The position numbers and the translations under genes were made by a program. Under the pieces are notes generated by a model. It was not told the DNA's origin and made no database searches. It worked only from the letters and a program-made list of their open reading frames with translations. Below are positions 24,908 through 36,110 of a stretch of 43,952 nt of DNA, piece after piece. The DNA comes from Saccoglossus kowalevskii (taxonomy: Eukaryota; Hemichordata; Enteropneusta; Harrimaniidae), in contig NW_003142308.1 of the NCBI RefSeq assembly GCF_000003605.2, forward strand, positions 51,191 to 95,142. Direction: 5' to 3'. The first letter of the stretch is position 1, and each line of letters starts with the position of its first letter.

Positions 24908-25399
24908 TTACACTTTAGCAATGGGCTCGTACGATGCTCTACACTGACATATTGCACTGTGTTTATCACAAACGCATCCACCGGGTTTCTTGGTTTCCGA
25001 GCGCGCACGCCAACAAAGAAAAGCACCTGTCCATCCACTAAGAAATCCTATAGCCAGGAACACCCCGCCAACAACAATAAATACATTGATGCCGCCAAAA
25101 GGGATTGGCGACATTGCCGAGCCAACGCCGAGGAATATAAAAGCTGGTAAAAATGACGAGCCTGCTAAAATTAGACACATCACACCGTACATGAACTTGA
25201 GTTCAAATGGCGTCAATTTTGTTAAATATTCCTTGTGTCCTTTTCGACGCCTTCGTCTGCGTCTTCTCCGTCGTCTTTCTGTTTCTTCAGTTTCGGCGTC
25301 GTCCTCTGTTAAGGTTAACATGTCAGCATCTTCATTATTGTTCGCCTCCATGGCGATCGAGTAAGAATGTTTGACCAATGTATCCTCTGGCTCATCCAT
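24908..25399 (-). CDS. Gene B: paralogue of gene A, small two-pass membrane protein
   Basis: 163 residues with the same architecture as gene A: acidic N-terminus (1-41), arginine run (42-52) within a basic patch to about 57, two predicted membrane segments (about 68-93 and 103-130), and a tail with C142-x-C144 and C151-x-C153 ending EPIAKV. The start is the ATG at 25399-25397. A longer frame upstream (to 25456) has no ATG and crosses the splice acceptor TTCATTGCAG (AG at 25410-25409), which lies 9 nt before the ATG exactly as in gene A. The loop between the membrane segments and the tail segment between R-A-R and P-G-G differ most from A; the second membrane segment is nearly identical. Transcription converges with gene A. 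Function unknown; the conserved cysteine pairs suggest metal binding, disulphides or lipidation (inference). Confidence 0.88.
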   Translation of the reverse strand: MDEPEDTLVKHSYSIAMEANNNEDADMLTLTEDDAETEETERRRRRRRRRRRKGHKEYLTKLTPFELKFMYGVMCLILAGSSFLPAFIFLGVGSAMSPIPFGGINVFIVVGGVFLAIGFLSGWTGAFLCWRARSETKKPGGCVCDKHSAICQCRASYEPIAKV

Positions 25400-25839
25400 G
25401 AAATATATCTGCAATGAATATGAATACGAATCATTTGTACCATTATAAAACCACACGTGTGAACACTGTACACAATATGGTCACTATAATAATCGCGTCT
25501 TTATTCAGTGTTAATGAATTCATCTATTTTTTATTATTATATTACATTATATTATAGCATTATCAATGCCAGTGGATTTAATGACGTCATTGCAGCAGAT
25601 TATTCGCGATAATGTATTACATTATTGAGCATCAAGGCCCTGTCCCATGGATATGAATACAATGTTGATTTCGAAAACTAATAAAGCAGAAACTATAATT
25701 GAAAAAAAAGAAATATTGTTAGATAACAAATATTTAATACCAAAATCGGCATCAAATAAAACGGTCCATAACCAATAACAGCGGATTTCAATATCAAAAT
25801 CAGACAATATTTTGAAGGCATCGTCTTCTGCTCTGTACG

Positions 25840-26390
25840 CTAACGCGCGTTCAGTCAAAGCGTTCCATCTAGTACGCGCGCTTCTAGATTCCGCGACTGA
25901 TGCTGCTGTTCGGTCCGGACACAGTTTGTATAAATAAATGAAAGTATGCGTGTTCTCGGGTGTGTATCTGTTTATTTTATACAGTGAGATTAAAATCACT
26001 GTTGGTTCTCTTTCTAGGATGACTAACACCCACTAGCTTTCCGGTCATGTTCGTTCGCCCGCTACGCTACGTTTGGCTTCAAAGTATTTGTCAAATTCCC
26101 GCCCTCCCGTGGAATTTAAAATAACTATGACACAGAAAGGACAGTAGCAAATGATATCTACCTTGATTGTTTGAAAACACTAGTGGGTTGGGTAACGATG
26201 CAACTACGTACATGTACCCCGGGTACGCACCCCTACGCACAGTCGATCAAGCTGGACCACGGCGGCGATCTAGCGTAGTGTAGTGCAAGCCGCGGTGGAC
26301 ACCGATACGGCGTACCAGTCACGGTGTGCCGTTCGCTCGGGCGATCACTGCAATTCTACTCCACACCACACATCAGTCACTCATTCACTC
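25840..26390. promoter_or_regulatory. CpG-rich patch, possible promoter
   Basis: CpG dinucleotides are unusually dense for this window (GTACGCGCGCTTCTAG, GTTCGTTCGCCCGCTACG, CACGGCGGCGATCTAGCG, GCCGTTCGCTCGGGCG), together with a GC-box-like CCCGCCCTCCCG at about 26098. On the minus strand, TATAAAATAAAC (about 25968-25980) could act as a TATA element. It lies inside the predicted gene B intron about 450-1000 bases upstream of the coding exon, so it could be an alternative gene B promoter, a promoter of an unrelated transcript, or old inserted sequence. A minus-strand frame of 135 codons across it lacks an ATG at its start. Confidence 0.35.
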
Positions 26391-26697
26391 GCAATGTAAA
26401 TGAGTTCAATACAATAATATTTGATGGATTAAAACTAGCTTCTTTCTTAGTCTGCCATATAAGATTGTGGAAACAATTTCCAGAAAGATATTTTAAATTA
26501 TTCAGATTCACGGTCCAGTGACTTTGAAACTATTCCGTTCACTGTGGATTTTTCTCCAAATTGTTTCGCTTTTTAGAGGCAGCAAATCCACTGGTAATGA
26601 CCACGCTACAAAATAGGACAAATACGCCATGACCACATTGTGATGCAATTTTGATGTAATAGCAGTGACGACAATAAATGGTTAAAACTTACTTAAA

Positions 26698-26837
26698 CAA
26701 TAATGAACTCCCCGACAACCCATAATAGACTCAATCACACTTTGTGCTCCATATATGTACTCGGCTCACGCCTCGTACATATATGTCTCGCATAATGAGC
26801 TTTTGCCCATTATGGGTTGGCGGGTCGTTCATTATTG
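26698..26837. repeat. 140-bp imperfect palindrome
   Basis: Two arms of 63 bp face each other around a 14-base loop (TCGGCTCACGCCTC). The outer 30 bases match at 26 positions (CAATAATGAAC..CCCG.CAACCCATAAT), and the inner 11 match perfectly (CATATATGTAC / GTACATATATG). Outer and inner pairs share one centre at 26767.5, so it is one structure. The right arm also contains its own small inverted pair CATAATG / CATTATG. The form fits a hairpin-type MITE or a structured regulatory element; no target duplication was identified. Confidence 0.8.
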
Positions 26838-27498
26838 TTTTAAACATTTATCTAATTGTTCTATTGCTAAGGTACAGTCCATCTTTAGAAAATACTGTAC
26901 TACAGTTAATTACATTTTTATTTTGAACACTGTAAATATGGATGTCTCTGTCAAAGAACAAAACCCATTTGGTTCGATTTCGAAACAAACATTCTATAGG
27001 ATAAACCACGAGGCGATGTTCTATAAACTTATCATACCTAATATGTATGGGAAAGTGTTGACAGTTATAAAATCAATCTATAAAAATGTAAAGTTATTCA
27101 AGACACCTGCTAGTACAGCAGGGCTCCACATAGGCCTCTTTTTGTTCTTTAATTATATACTGTGATGAAATTGTTTTTGCGTATCTGTTGACTGACTTAA
27201 TTAGCTGATTACGAGTGAATGGCTGTGTTATGTCTGTCATCGTTTAGTCGAAGTTCTGGAACTAATTACGAGATAACCGACGCTATTCGGACTACTATTT
27301 CTGACAGTTACTAATATAGTGAACAATTAATCAAAAGATATGACGTGTTCAGTACTTAGTGTGATTGGCTTTATGATTGAAGGTTACGCCCTAGAGTCTT
27401 TTTACTGCTTTGTAATTGGTCAAGGTTTTGAAAATGAATAAAGTTGTTTTAGTTGGTCTTGGCGAGTACACCACGATAGACACAGTCCAGTCCTGGAG

Positions 27499-27570
27499 AG
27501 TCTTGGGGCGAGTCTTGACGCAGTCTAGAGGCAGTCTTGGGTCAACCTTGCGATAGTCTTGGGGACTTTT
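27499..27570. repeat. Short AGTCTTGG minisatellite
   Basis: AGTCTTGGGGCG, AGTCTTGACGC, AGTCTAGAGGC, AGTCTTGGGTC and AGTCTTGGGG follow one another at 11-12 base spacing, with one gap of about 21. It lies in a GC-rich patch (about 27410-27770) that contrasts with its flanks. Confidence 0.65.
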
Positions 27571-27777
27571 CCCCAGGGCGCTGTGTCCTATAGAGTGCTC
27601 GACTGACCGACTCAGACGAGAGTTAAAACGTGTTTCGTTGTGTGTGTCTTATTAGACTGTAAAGTTTAAGTGACTTTCCCGATCCCGCACCTCAAGGGGA
27701 CGCAATAGAGAGTCGAGACGATATTCCCCCCCTGACACGTGTGGAGAACCCAGAGAGGAGAATTTCCCCCTGATAAT

Positions 27778-28770
27778 ACACTGTAAATTTCGGAAGCACT
27801 TTCATGTTTTCCATTAAAACACACCGTTTTAATTGATAACACACTGTTGTAATAAAAAAACATGTGTATTATATAATAAAACACTTGTGTATTTTCTATC
27901 GAAACAGTAGTGTTTTAGTATTTTTAGAAAAGTGTTTTAGGGAGTTATTAAATTAAGCACATTGTAAACACACAAAAATACACTTTTCCGAAATAAAACA
28001 CTAGGTGTCTTACGGTGACATAAATGTGTAATTAAAGTGTTTATTGACAGAACATTTAAGGATTAATGCATCCATCTTTATGCAAAATTGAGTGAAAAGT
28101 TTGAGGACTCGTTAGTAAACATCATGGTATATATGCCAACTAGACAATCACCGAAAGTGACGTAATGATGCGATGGGTCATTACCACCAGAAAAATAATT
28201 TTATGTCACACACCAACCTATATGGTCTTACCAACCTAAGTACAACTAGAAATCGGGACACGTGGTGATTAAGTACGTCGTGGCCTAACGGATTTTAATA
28301 ATCAGCATTTGGTGAACGGTAGTTGTAGTTCCAATGACATCTGATCATTCTCACATGTTTTTTTGTTCTCGAAAAATGCTCAATTTGAACCACTTCAGAA
28401 AGCAAAATCACCAACTATGTTTCAACCCAAAACGCCAAACTATGCATGTTTTATAAGTGTTTATGTATACGACATGTACACAATTTCATCAGTGTAAGTA
28501 AAACACTTTTTTTACAAATTGTTTTGTCTTGAAACACTTTCTAAAACAAACACACATGTAATGTTTCAAGGTAAAACACTCGACTATGCATGTTATACAA
28601 GTGTTTACATACGACATGTACAAACGGTCATAAGAGTACCTAAAGCACTTTTCTTTGAAACTGTTTTATTTTGAGGCACTTCAGAAAACAAATATGCAAT
28701 GATTAAACCTAAAACACCCGATTATATACAGGAGACTTTTGTATGCCGTCTACGATATGCATCTATAATA
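27778..28770. repeat. AAAACACT / AGTGTTTT-rich repeats, left arm
   Basis: The 8-mer AAAACACT or its complement recurs many times (for example 27878, 27909, 27931, 27994, 28583). It includes an imperfect tandem repeat of about 143 bp: copies start at 28387, 28531 and 28673 with CACTTCAGAAA-like strings, then ACTATGCATGTT, AAGTGTTTA, ACGACATGTACA and ACTTTT. The third copy is partial. The segment begins with ACACTGTAAAT, which reappears inverted at 30984-30994. Confidence 0.65.
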
Positions 28771-29200
28771 GACGCAATACGACTGTATGCAGCATATTTA
28801 TTGGGGAAAAAATGCTCACACCCGTCAAATTTGGCAGCAAGTCATACGGATTTTAGTAGTTTGTGAGTGTGCCTACCATGTACCCGCCACAAAATACACC
28901 GTGTTATCAATGTTAGAGTTAGTAAGCTGGAGACGGTGCGCTAAACAATTATTCCCTGTGATCTAATCATTAGATTCAATTTCTTTACAGCTCAAATTCT
29001 ATTGGCGGAGCCTCGGTATTGAATTCCAATATGGTGATTACCACGCACCTGTGCAAATTGTCGCCTAATTTAAACTAGCTCCTTTAGGCCTCTAATAATG
29101 CATAATCATTCAATTATTATTTAGAAATTTAATACAATAAATACAATACGAAACAAATATTGAACAATAAATAAGTGTGCTACTTCTTTGCAAATATTTT
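28771..29200. other. Stretch between repeat arms, nothing recognised
   Basis: A+T-rich, with no recognisable gene or repeat apart from scattered short palindromes. Confidence 0.5.
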
Positions 29201-29869
29201 GAGATGCCTTTCGTAAACGACGGTGGACATTAATGTATGTTGCGTGTTCAAGTAACTGGTAACTCGTGTCGTGCGCATACTCATTCATGATTGAATTATA
29301 CTATCGGGAGTGTGTAGACAGGTGGCATATTCGTTGAAGAAGCAATAACAACTTGAACCGAATGAAGTCTTTTTTGATTTTCTTGGGAAAGAAGGAAACC
29401 GGAAGTTATCCTAAACAAACCTGAAGGTATGATGATATTGTTACTTCGTTACGAAGTTAAGCGTGTGGAAAGTGTAATTGATAAAGCCAGCGTCGGCAGT
29501 TGTGTACTACATTTATATTTGCAGCGGCCTCCACTCATGTGCGGGATAACTGATTAAACTCAAGTTCATGAATTTACAGACTAGAGAACTCCAAACCACG
29601 TTACGTCCTTGCCAACATTCCCCAGATCAAGATCTGAGTTACCAAATAAATCATAGAAATGTTGCAGAATTTAGCAGGAAATTTCAGTTCAATTCGTTTG
29701 TGGTCACATTTTCGTCTTCTCATTACATGCGCGTTAGTTTATAACAATAATATTTTCATTGTATATCGCATTATTTGAAACAATAATGATAATTATTTGA
29801 ACATTACTCACTGCATTTTGATAATATTATACTTTTCAGATTTTAAGAGAAGCGATCGGAGCGAACAAG

Positions 29870-29977
29870 ATGAAACTGCTAATGTTGGGAATTAATTTTG
29901 TCCTGTTAATATGGGTTACTACTGAAAGGGTTCAAAGATGTTATTGTTCGTTTCAGTTAATTACTCATCTGTTTTGA
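29870..29977 (+). CDS. Possible first coding exon of a small secreted peptide
   Basis: The frame encodes 35 residues beginning MKLLMLGINFVLLIWVTTER, a good signal-peptide profile, followed by VQRCYC and a stop. A strong splice acceptor (TTATACTTTTCAG, AG at 29838-29839) lies 30 bases before the ATG, and a purine-rich leader follows it. About 410 bases upstream, CTGAAG/GTATGA (donor at 29427) could close a 5' UTR exon. The peptide may be complete, or the reading frame may continue by splicing from within this stretch (for example near AAAGG/GTTCAA), which is not a strong donor. No family recognised. On its own, a 35-codon frame could be chance. Confidence 0.3.
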   Translation: MKLLMLGINFVLLIWVTTERVQRCYCSFQLITHLF

Positions 29978-30381
29978 AGTGTCAATTTTCGCAAATATTG
30001 GGTATTGTGTCTACAGTTTCACGAAAGGTTTGAATTTCAGTACAAGTAAACACACTTACTCACGCGATTGATAATATCTTTCACAACAATTATACAAATC
30101 TAGTTTTTCTTAAATGTTACACACGAACTTACTTTATTAATGTTTATATTTATGAATACATTCTTACTTGATTATGTGATTTTTTTATCGTTTGTTATGA
30201 TTACTGTACAATAGTGCAAAGTGCCTCATCCTGAAACGCATCATTTGATATATTTTTTTTTCAAAAATGATAGTGTGAATGATTTTTTACCATGTTATCA
30301 GTGTAAATACATTTTAAAATGTGTCTCTGTTACGAGCACTTTCCGTTCAGTATTGTGTTTTACTGTTTAAAGTGTTGCGAT

Positions 30382-30994
30382 GATAAACACTTGTTCAATA
30401 CATATTTCTGGTGGAAACTCTTTTCAATGTGTGGCTAGTGAAATCACTTTATTAAAACAAGCCTTCGGTTGAGACATTTTTCTACGTGTCGTGATTATAA
30501 ACACTTTACAAAAGGTGTGTCTAGTAAAAGCACTTTTAAAAGTGTTTTGATAATAAGCACGTTTTATACATGTTCCTGGTGGGAACACTTAACAAAAGAC
30601 TAAGTAGTAAAAGCGCTTTTAAATGTGCTGTTATAGTAGGCACTTTATATACATGTTTCTGGTGGAAACGCTTTTAAAAACGTGTTTCTAATGTGTTATG
30701 GGCAAAAACATCCCTGAAATGTTCCACTAAAAGTGTTTTCATAATATACACTTCTCGCAATTATGCAGATTAAACACTTTAAGTGTTTTTAAAGTGGGGA
30801 CAAGCTTATAAACATTTTAAATGTTTTATCACAAAACAGTAAAAATATTTAATTTTAATTTTACAGTAGTGTTGTAAAACAACTCATTTGCGATTTTGAG
30901 AAAAACACTTAATGTGTTTAATTATAAACACTTAAAAATGATTTTAAAATGGGGACAAAAATTTAAAAATTTAAAACACATAGATTTACAGTGT
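30382..30994. repeat. AAGTGTTT / AAACACTT-rich repeats, right arm
   Basis: Degenerate units begin at about 30382, 30492, 30549 and 30632 with ATAANCAC, then ATACATGTTYCTGGTGG and AAAGCGCTTTTAA-like strings; the second unit is shortened. A perfect palindrome AAACACTT-T-AAGTGTTT lies at 30772-30788. Two related blocks containing TGGGGACAA occur near 30796 and 30950. The segment ends in ATTTACAGTGT (30984-30994), the inverse of the left-arm start. CACTT/AAGTG cores are also the preferred binding site of NK2 homeodomain proteins, so a binding-site cluster is possible but unproven. Confidence 0.6.
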
Positions 30995-31605
30995 TGTATG
31001 TTTGGCTAGGTAATTTCCCAGTTTATATTGTATGTTCGTCAAAAATTGTAAATCTATTTTTACATACAACATGTTTGACTATTTGTCGTGTATATATTAG
31101 TGTCTTAGATTCACATTCTGTTTGGTGTGGTTTTAGACCCCAACTAGAAATTAATTACTCGTGAGACTTCATATGCTATTCTAGCTATGATGGGGATCTT
31201 AACGGAATTAATTATTGTGTCTATATCAGCTGTTTTTTTAAGTGCTCGTTTTCATACCGAAAATAATAAACTAAAATGAAAAACTGGACCTGGATACGTT
31301 CAAAGAAATAATGTTTTAATGAAGTTGGAGTTCCAAAAATGTAAGGAATTAAAATGATAACTATGTCGACTGAAATCGTAATATAATAAATATAGATTAA
31401 AATAACAGTGATAGGTTCTCGCCAATTTATATTAAAGTATAGAGAGTACTCTCAGAATAATATTAATCGTTATAATAAAACCCAACCACTATCCATTGGT
31501 GTTTGAGTGTGCAATATCACGTTACCGGTGTTCTTCAAACAATTCACCATGACTCACTGTCACAGGCTCAGAACCAGGCATATCACAAATGTGACACTTC
31601 CAAAG

Positions 31606-31655
31606 NNNNNNNNNNNNNNNNNNNNNNNNNNNNNNNNNNNNNNNNNNNNNNNNNN
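31606..31655. other. Assembly gap of 50 N
   Basis: Exactly 50 undetermined bases, probably a fixed-size placeholder. The true gap length is unknown, so distances across it are uncertain. Confidence 0.99.
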
Positions 31656-34011
31656 CATTATTAGGTGAAATAGGTGACATTGTGATTTACACTATGACTC
31701 TCCATCTAAGTTTGATATACTGAATACTTGTTGGCAATCATAGTGAATATGTAGCAACACAGTAAATCAATACGAACTAATTCTGAAAGGGATTATCCTG
31801 TGGATAAAACAGTGTAGATGAAACTGGGGCTCTATATAATTATAATTCAATAGAAAACAGTGAATACTGCTTATCCCCGGCCTCTAGCCTATGTGAATGA
31901 AAACTGTTAATGACGTAATAATTATGTGACCTAATTAAGATTAATCTCGTTTTTTGCACAAGATATTACTGTGCTGATTGACAATTAACAAATTAAATGT
32001 TAATGGTACACTTATACAAGATATCTCCGTTAAAATATATGAAATGACACACGCAAAATGATGAAATCGCGGTATACTTTTAAACGCTGTTCACTCTGAA
32101 AGCATGCAAATATAGCGTAATCTATTGTATAACCTTAGTCTCTTTCGCAGCATTAATAAGTAAACGATACTCTCTTACTTCTTTCTAAATGTCAAATGTG
32201 CAATCAATGAATAATTAAAATAGGCTTACATAATAGACTTCAGTAACGCATGATATCTTATTCTTGTTAGGTCATTACAATTTTGTGTAAATACCACACT
32301 TTCTTTGTCTTTATACATTTTTCGCGTCCAAGTATCTCGCTGTTAATTATAGAAAAACTGTGAGCACCGTTCGGGCATCTTACAGGAGAAGCAACGACCT
32401 ACACTCTTTTTATTTTTCACATTTATTTTATATGATTGTATTTTTGTAGCCAAGAAGGAGCACTTTTTGAGTATACAAACATTCACCTAGATGATTGGTA
32501 ATCAACACATTAGTTTTGGTGTAGGGTTGATGCTCCGCTAATAATAATACTAGCTACGGAAATAAATTAGTTTATTCATTAAACCACATCAAATAGAGTT
32601 ATGTGTATATCTATGTAATCGAATTACCAACCTGGATATTAGTCATTGCTATGAACACAAATTTGTATTATTGTTCACTTGATAATAAAATATAAATGTT
32701 TCGCATATTACAAGGCTCTGGTGAAACTCAAGCCCTAATCCCTACCAACGCCAATGCGATATACGTAAATTAAAAAATACAGCTTTGAAACACACGTTTC
32801 TTTGAAAACTATGATACGCGTGATTTTATTCAAAACACAAAACACATTGAGGTGCTTCATCAATATGCATTGTATTAACAGAGGAATACGTAGTCAACTA
32901 ACACATGGAAAACATGCCAGAACATTCATCAGCCACTAAAGCACTATAAACTGATACGATATATGAAATTAAATCAACCATTCAATTTGAGAGTGTACCC
33001 CTACAGCTTTCCCGAGGCTGTTAGTGGTTAACAATTTTAAAATTGAGTAAAGTAACGCAGAAGTACAATTATGCCTTATTCAAGGTTAACAAAAAACATT
33101 TACAATCAAATAACACATAACAAGTGAGATATTACAATCAATGGTGAAGTCAATACTGTGGTAGTGACTGAAAGTAACCCCATGGCATATATATTGAAAT
33201 TTTAAGTGTTTTGAATAATAGAGTGAACGAGTCTTGTTCTACTTGTGACAAAAGCCATCTATCTTGGTTCTAATCTGATACACAATATTATTTGCAAAGG
33301 CACAACAGTTGATTTTCCTAATATAATTAAGCAAGTAAGTAAGTAATATAGATTCTTCTGAATACTACATAAACTTTTGAAACTTAATATCTGGCATGCA
33401 ACTGTACATAGGGCACGAGAGTACATTTCCACGAAATAGAAGAAATGGAAGAAACAGTGTCCACTTCCATTCCGTAAAACACACGGTGAGGTCATTTGCC
33501 GTCATTCCTTGATTTGTCTGTATAATAATTTATTCCATGAGTGACAGTGGTGTATGTGAAACATTCACCTCGAATTATAATGCAGATAATAGCCAAGCAG
33601 TTTTTTCATGAAACGTCTTAAAAAACATACTTTTCCATTATGGTACATAATATTCTTAATATTAAACACGAAATATAACAATTTAAATCTAAACAATAAC
33701 AAGTCATATCTCTGAAGTATTTTCATTTTTGTAGTAGTTGTCATTTATAGAACGCTATATCAAACCAGTATCCACTGCAGTATAATTATTTTTGTTAACA
33801 AAACACATTTAGATCAATAAACAGTAAATTAACCAGGCATTGTTCACAAACATAATAAGCATTTTATAGAAGCATGTACATTGTCATACTACATTCTTTG
33901 ATAACATGCAAATTGCACATTAGCATTTAGTGGTTGGTTGCGCCAAATATATTATCAGTATTGTTATGATAAACTTATGCAAAGTACATTCGAAGAATTC
34001 TCATCTAAATA

Positions 34012-34829
34012 AGACCGTGGCCCACATAAGTCTGGGTTCAAAAAAACCATTCTGGATTGGAAAATTTGAAATATTGAAAGCATTTAAAACTTAACATTAA
34101 AATTAAAATATATATATTACAAGTGACAAATATTTAATCATGATATGATATATTTATTTGACTACAGAAATAAATCATTTTTAACTTTTAACTCGATTAA
34201 AATTGGATCATGATAATCCATAATTGTATAACATTCTGAATAGTTAAGACATTGAGCATTGTATGACCTTGTTGCACATAATTTTGCTCCTTTTAGATCT
34301 GATTCAAAATGACCGATTTTTTGTATTATGAAATGCATATTCTGATATTCCTTGATCAATTGCAAACCAAACTGTACACCTACATAGATGATACATTGAC
34401 ATGTATTTCGAGATCTGATTAAACATTGCAGACTCATTTCAGTTTTGTTTAATGTTGGACAACGTGGACTGTCATGTCAAATATTGTTATGAGATCCGTG
34501 CTAGATGCACATTTTACATATACATGCGCACCCTCACATGGATGTACAACATTATACAGATTAATGTGATTTGTATTTGACCTTAACTCTTTCCAGTTAC
34601 ATGTTTCATGTGTTTGTATGAGTCTGCAAGCTATTAATAACACATGCGTCTCGCTGTACACATACACGCTTTTATCTTATATCATGAAACTATAGAAATA
34701 TATCACATTAATTGGGATATTTGCCATGGGGGAAACATGTAATAAAGGTTACTTGTCAATATTTTAGGTTCGAAATGTTGTACTTTGAACCCAAATATTG
34801 GGATTGAGTTCGCAGGTGAGTCGTGGTCT
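34012..34829. mobile_element. Candidate TIR DNA element, about 0.8 kb
   Basis: The left end reads TA-AGACCGTGGCCCAC; the right end, read on the minus strand, reads TA-AGACCACGACTCAC. A second shared inverted block TGGGTTCAAA lies inside each end (34032 and about 34785), with extra bases on the right. TA on both sides fits a TA target duplication. Two minus-strand frames inside (34667-34449 and 34437-34162) are unrecognised. It may be a MITE or a small broken element; the terminal repeats are short and imperfect. Confidence 0.4.
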
Positions 34830-35988
34830 TACTTTGATGAAAACAAAAATGTCGGGCTGTTATCGTGAATTTAACTGATATGAAACACTAATTCATCTCT
34901 AGCTGGCGCTGTTTAATCAAGTGAAAATAATCACCGTTCATCACGTATATATTTTGACAGAATCGTGTAATATTTTTTGAATTTATGTGAATTTAAAACA
35001 GCATAATGTTCATATGTCATGCATATCCTATACAGTGTGGTTCAAAAAAAATTATTTCTTGAATTTTTAACATTGACCTACAATCATGTTTTGAAACCAA
35101 AATATCAGTCTTTAGAAATCCCCAATTATCCAACCTTTTATATTATTAGGTCAATTGAACTCTACACATGTATCACATTTTATGCTTTTATCACATTTTG
35201 AACAATTATTGTGATGACGTATCTGCTTGACTAATATAGACGTGTCATCGCTAGCATGAGGTGTTGTATAACACTGATTGCGTAATGTAATGTGTTGCCT
35301 TGATGGGAAAGAAGTGCCATGAATTTAATTATGGCACATTACGAGTATCTTCTTTGAAGACTACTTTTCATGTCAAGAGTGGTGTAGCATTTCAAAGGTA
35401 TGGTAGCAAGAATGTTATTTGCATACATAGATTCATTATATATTACTAACCATGGTGAATACATTATTAATTTGGGACTTCTCTACAACATTGCAAGGAG
35501 ATATGTAAATGTTTGTGGTTCCCATCTATCATAATAATCAACCAAATTTGAATGGTACTGACAGAATACTAATGTCTAAATACAAAATGTCCTGGTAGTA
35601 CAATGGTCAGTGAATGATACTAGGGTGCTTTGCTTCTCATATGTGATTATTTCGAGCTGAGATTTCTAGCGTCCTAATACTACTAAACGTTTGATATTAT
35701 CATAATATGTTCTGCACTAGTGCAGTATCAATAAAATGCAACCCATGAGAATTAGTGATACAAGGATAACTATTTGTAACTATGTAACTATTTGCAATGT
35801 CGTCACACACAACGACACATTATCAACTTATGATAAGCTATATTAAAAAACGAAAACTCGTATCGCATTAATTGTGCGAAATAGAGTCTCTGTTCTTTAA
35901 ATAAAAAGATTATGCCCTAACTTTATTGATATTTCCTGCCCGAGCAATTACTGCTAATAACTTGTCTTTCAACTATACTGATGCGCAG

Positions 35989-36110
35989 CAGCCCTCTAGA
36001 TTGCGACCGTTTTGGTCGGCATGGCGATTAAATTAAATGAATGGCGATTCAAAACAATATATAGGTCGCCATTTGTCGAACTAAGAATAATCTGGCCGGC
36101 GACTAAACTT
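35989..36110. mobile_element. hAT-like transposon end (possible)
   Basis: The sequence begins CAGCCCTCTAGATTGCGACC, then GTTTTGGTCGGCATGGCGAT and later GGTCGCCATTTG. A CAG...TGCGACC terminus followed by GCGACC-TTTT-GGTCG and GGCGA-TAAA strings is a form I associate with hAT-type elements. The inverse of the first 8 bases (GAGGGCTG) occurs at 37000-37007, and CGCAG flanks both (35984-35988 and 37008-37012). hAT elements make 8-bp duplications, so that right end may be false. Identification is from memory of motif style only. Confidence 0.35.

Noticed and set aside
24908-25456. Longer gene B frame of 182 codons
   Set aside because: Its upstream part has no ATG (it opens at GTG) and crosses a splice acceptor conserved with gene A, so the ATG at 25399 is preferred.
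25622-26029. 135-codon minus-strand frame through the CpG-rich patch
   Set aside because: No ATG at its start and no recognisable motif; GC-rich sequence is less likely to contain stop codons, so length alone is weak evidence.
26755-27165. 136-codon plus-strand frame
   Set aside because: Its first part lies in the palindrome and the rest has no recognisable motif; the supposed N-terminus is dictated by the inverted repeat.
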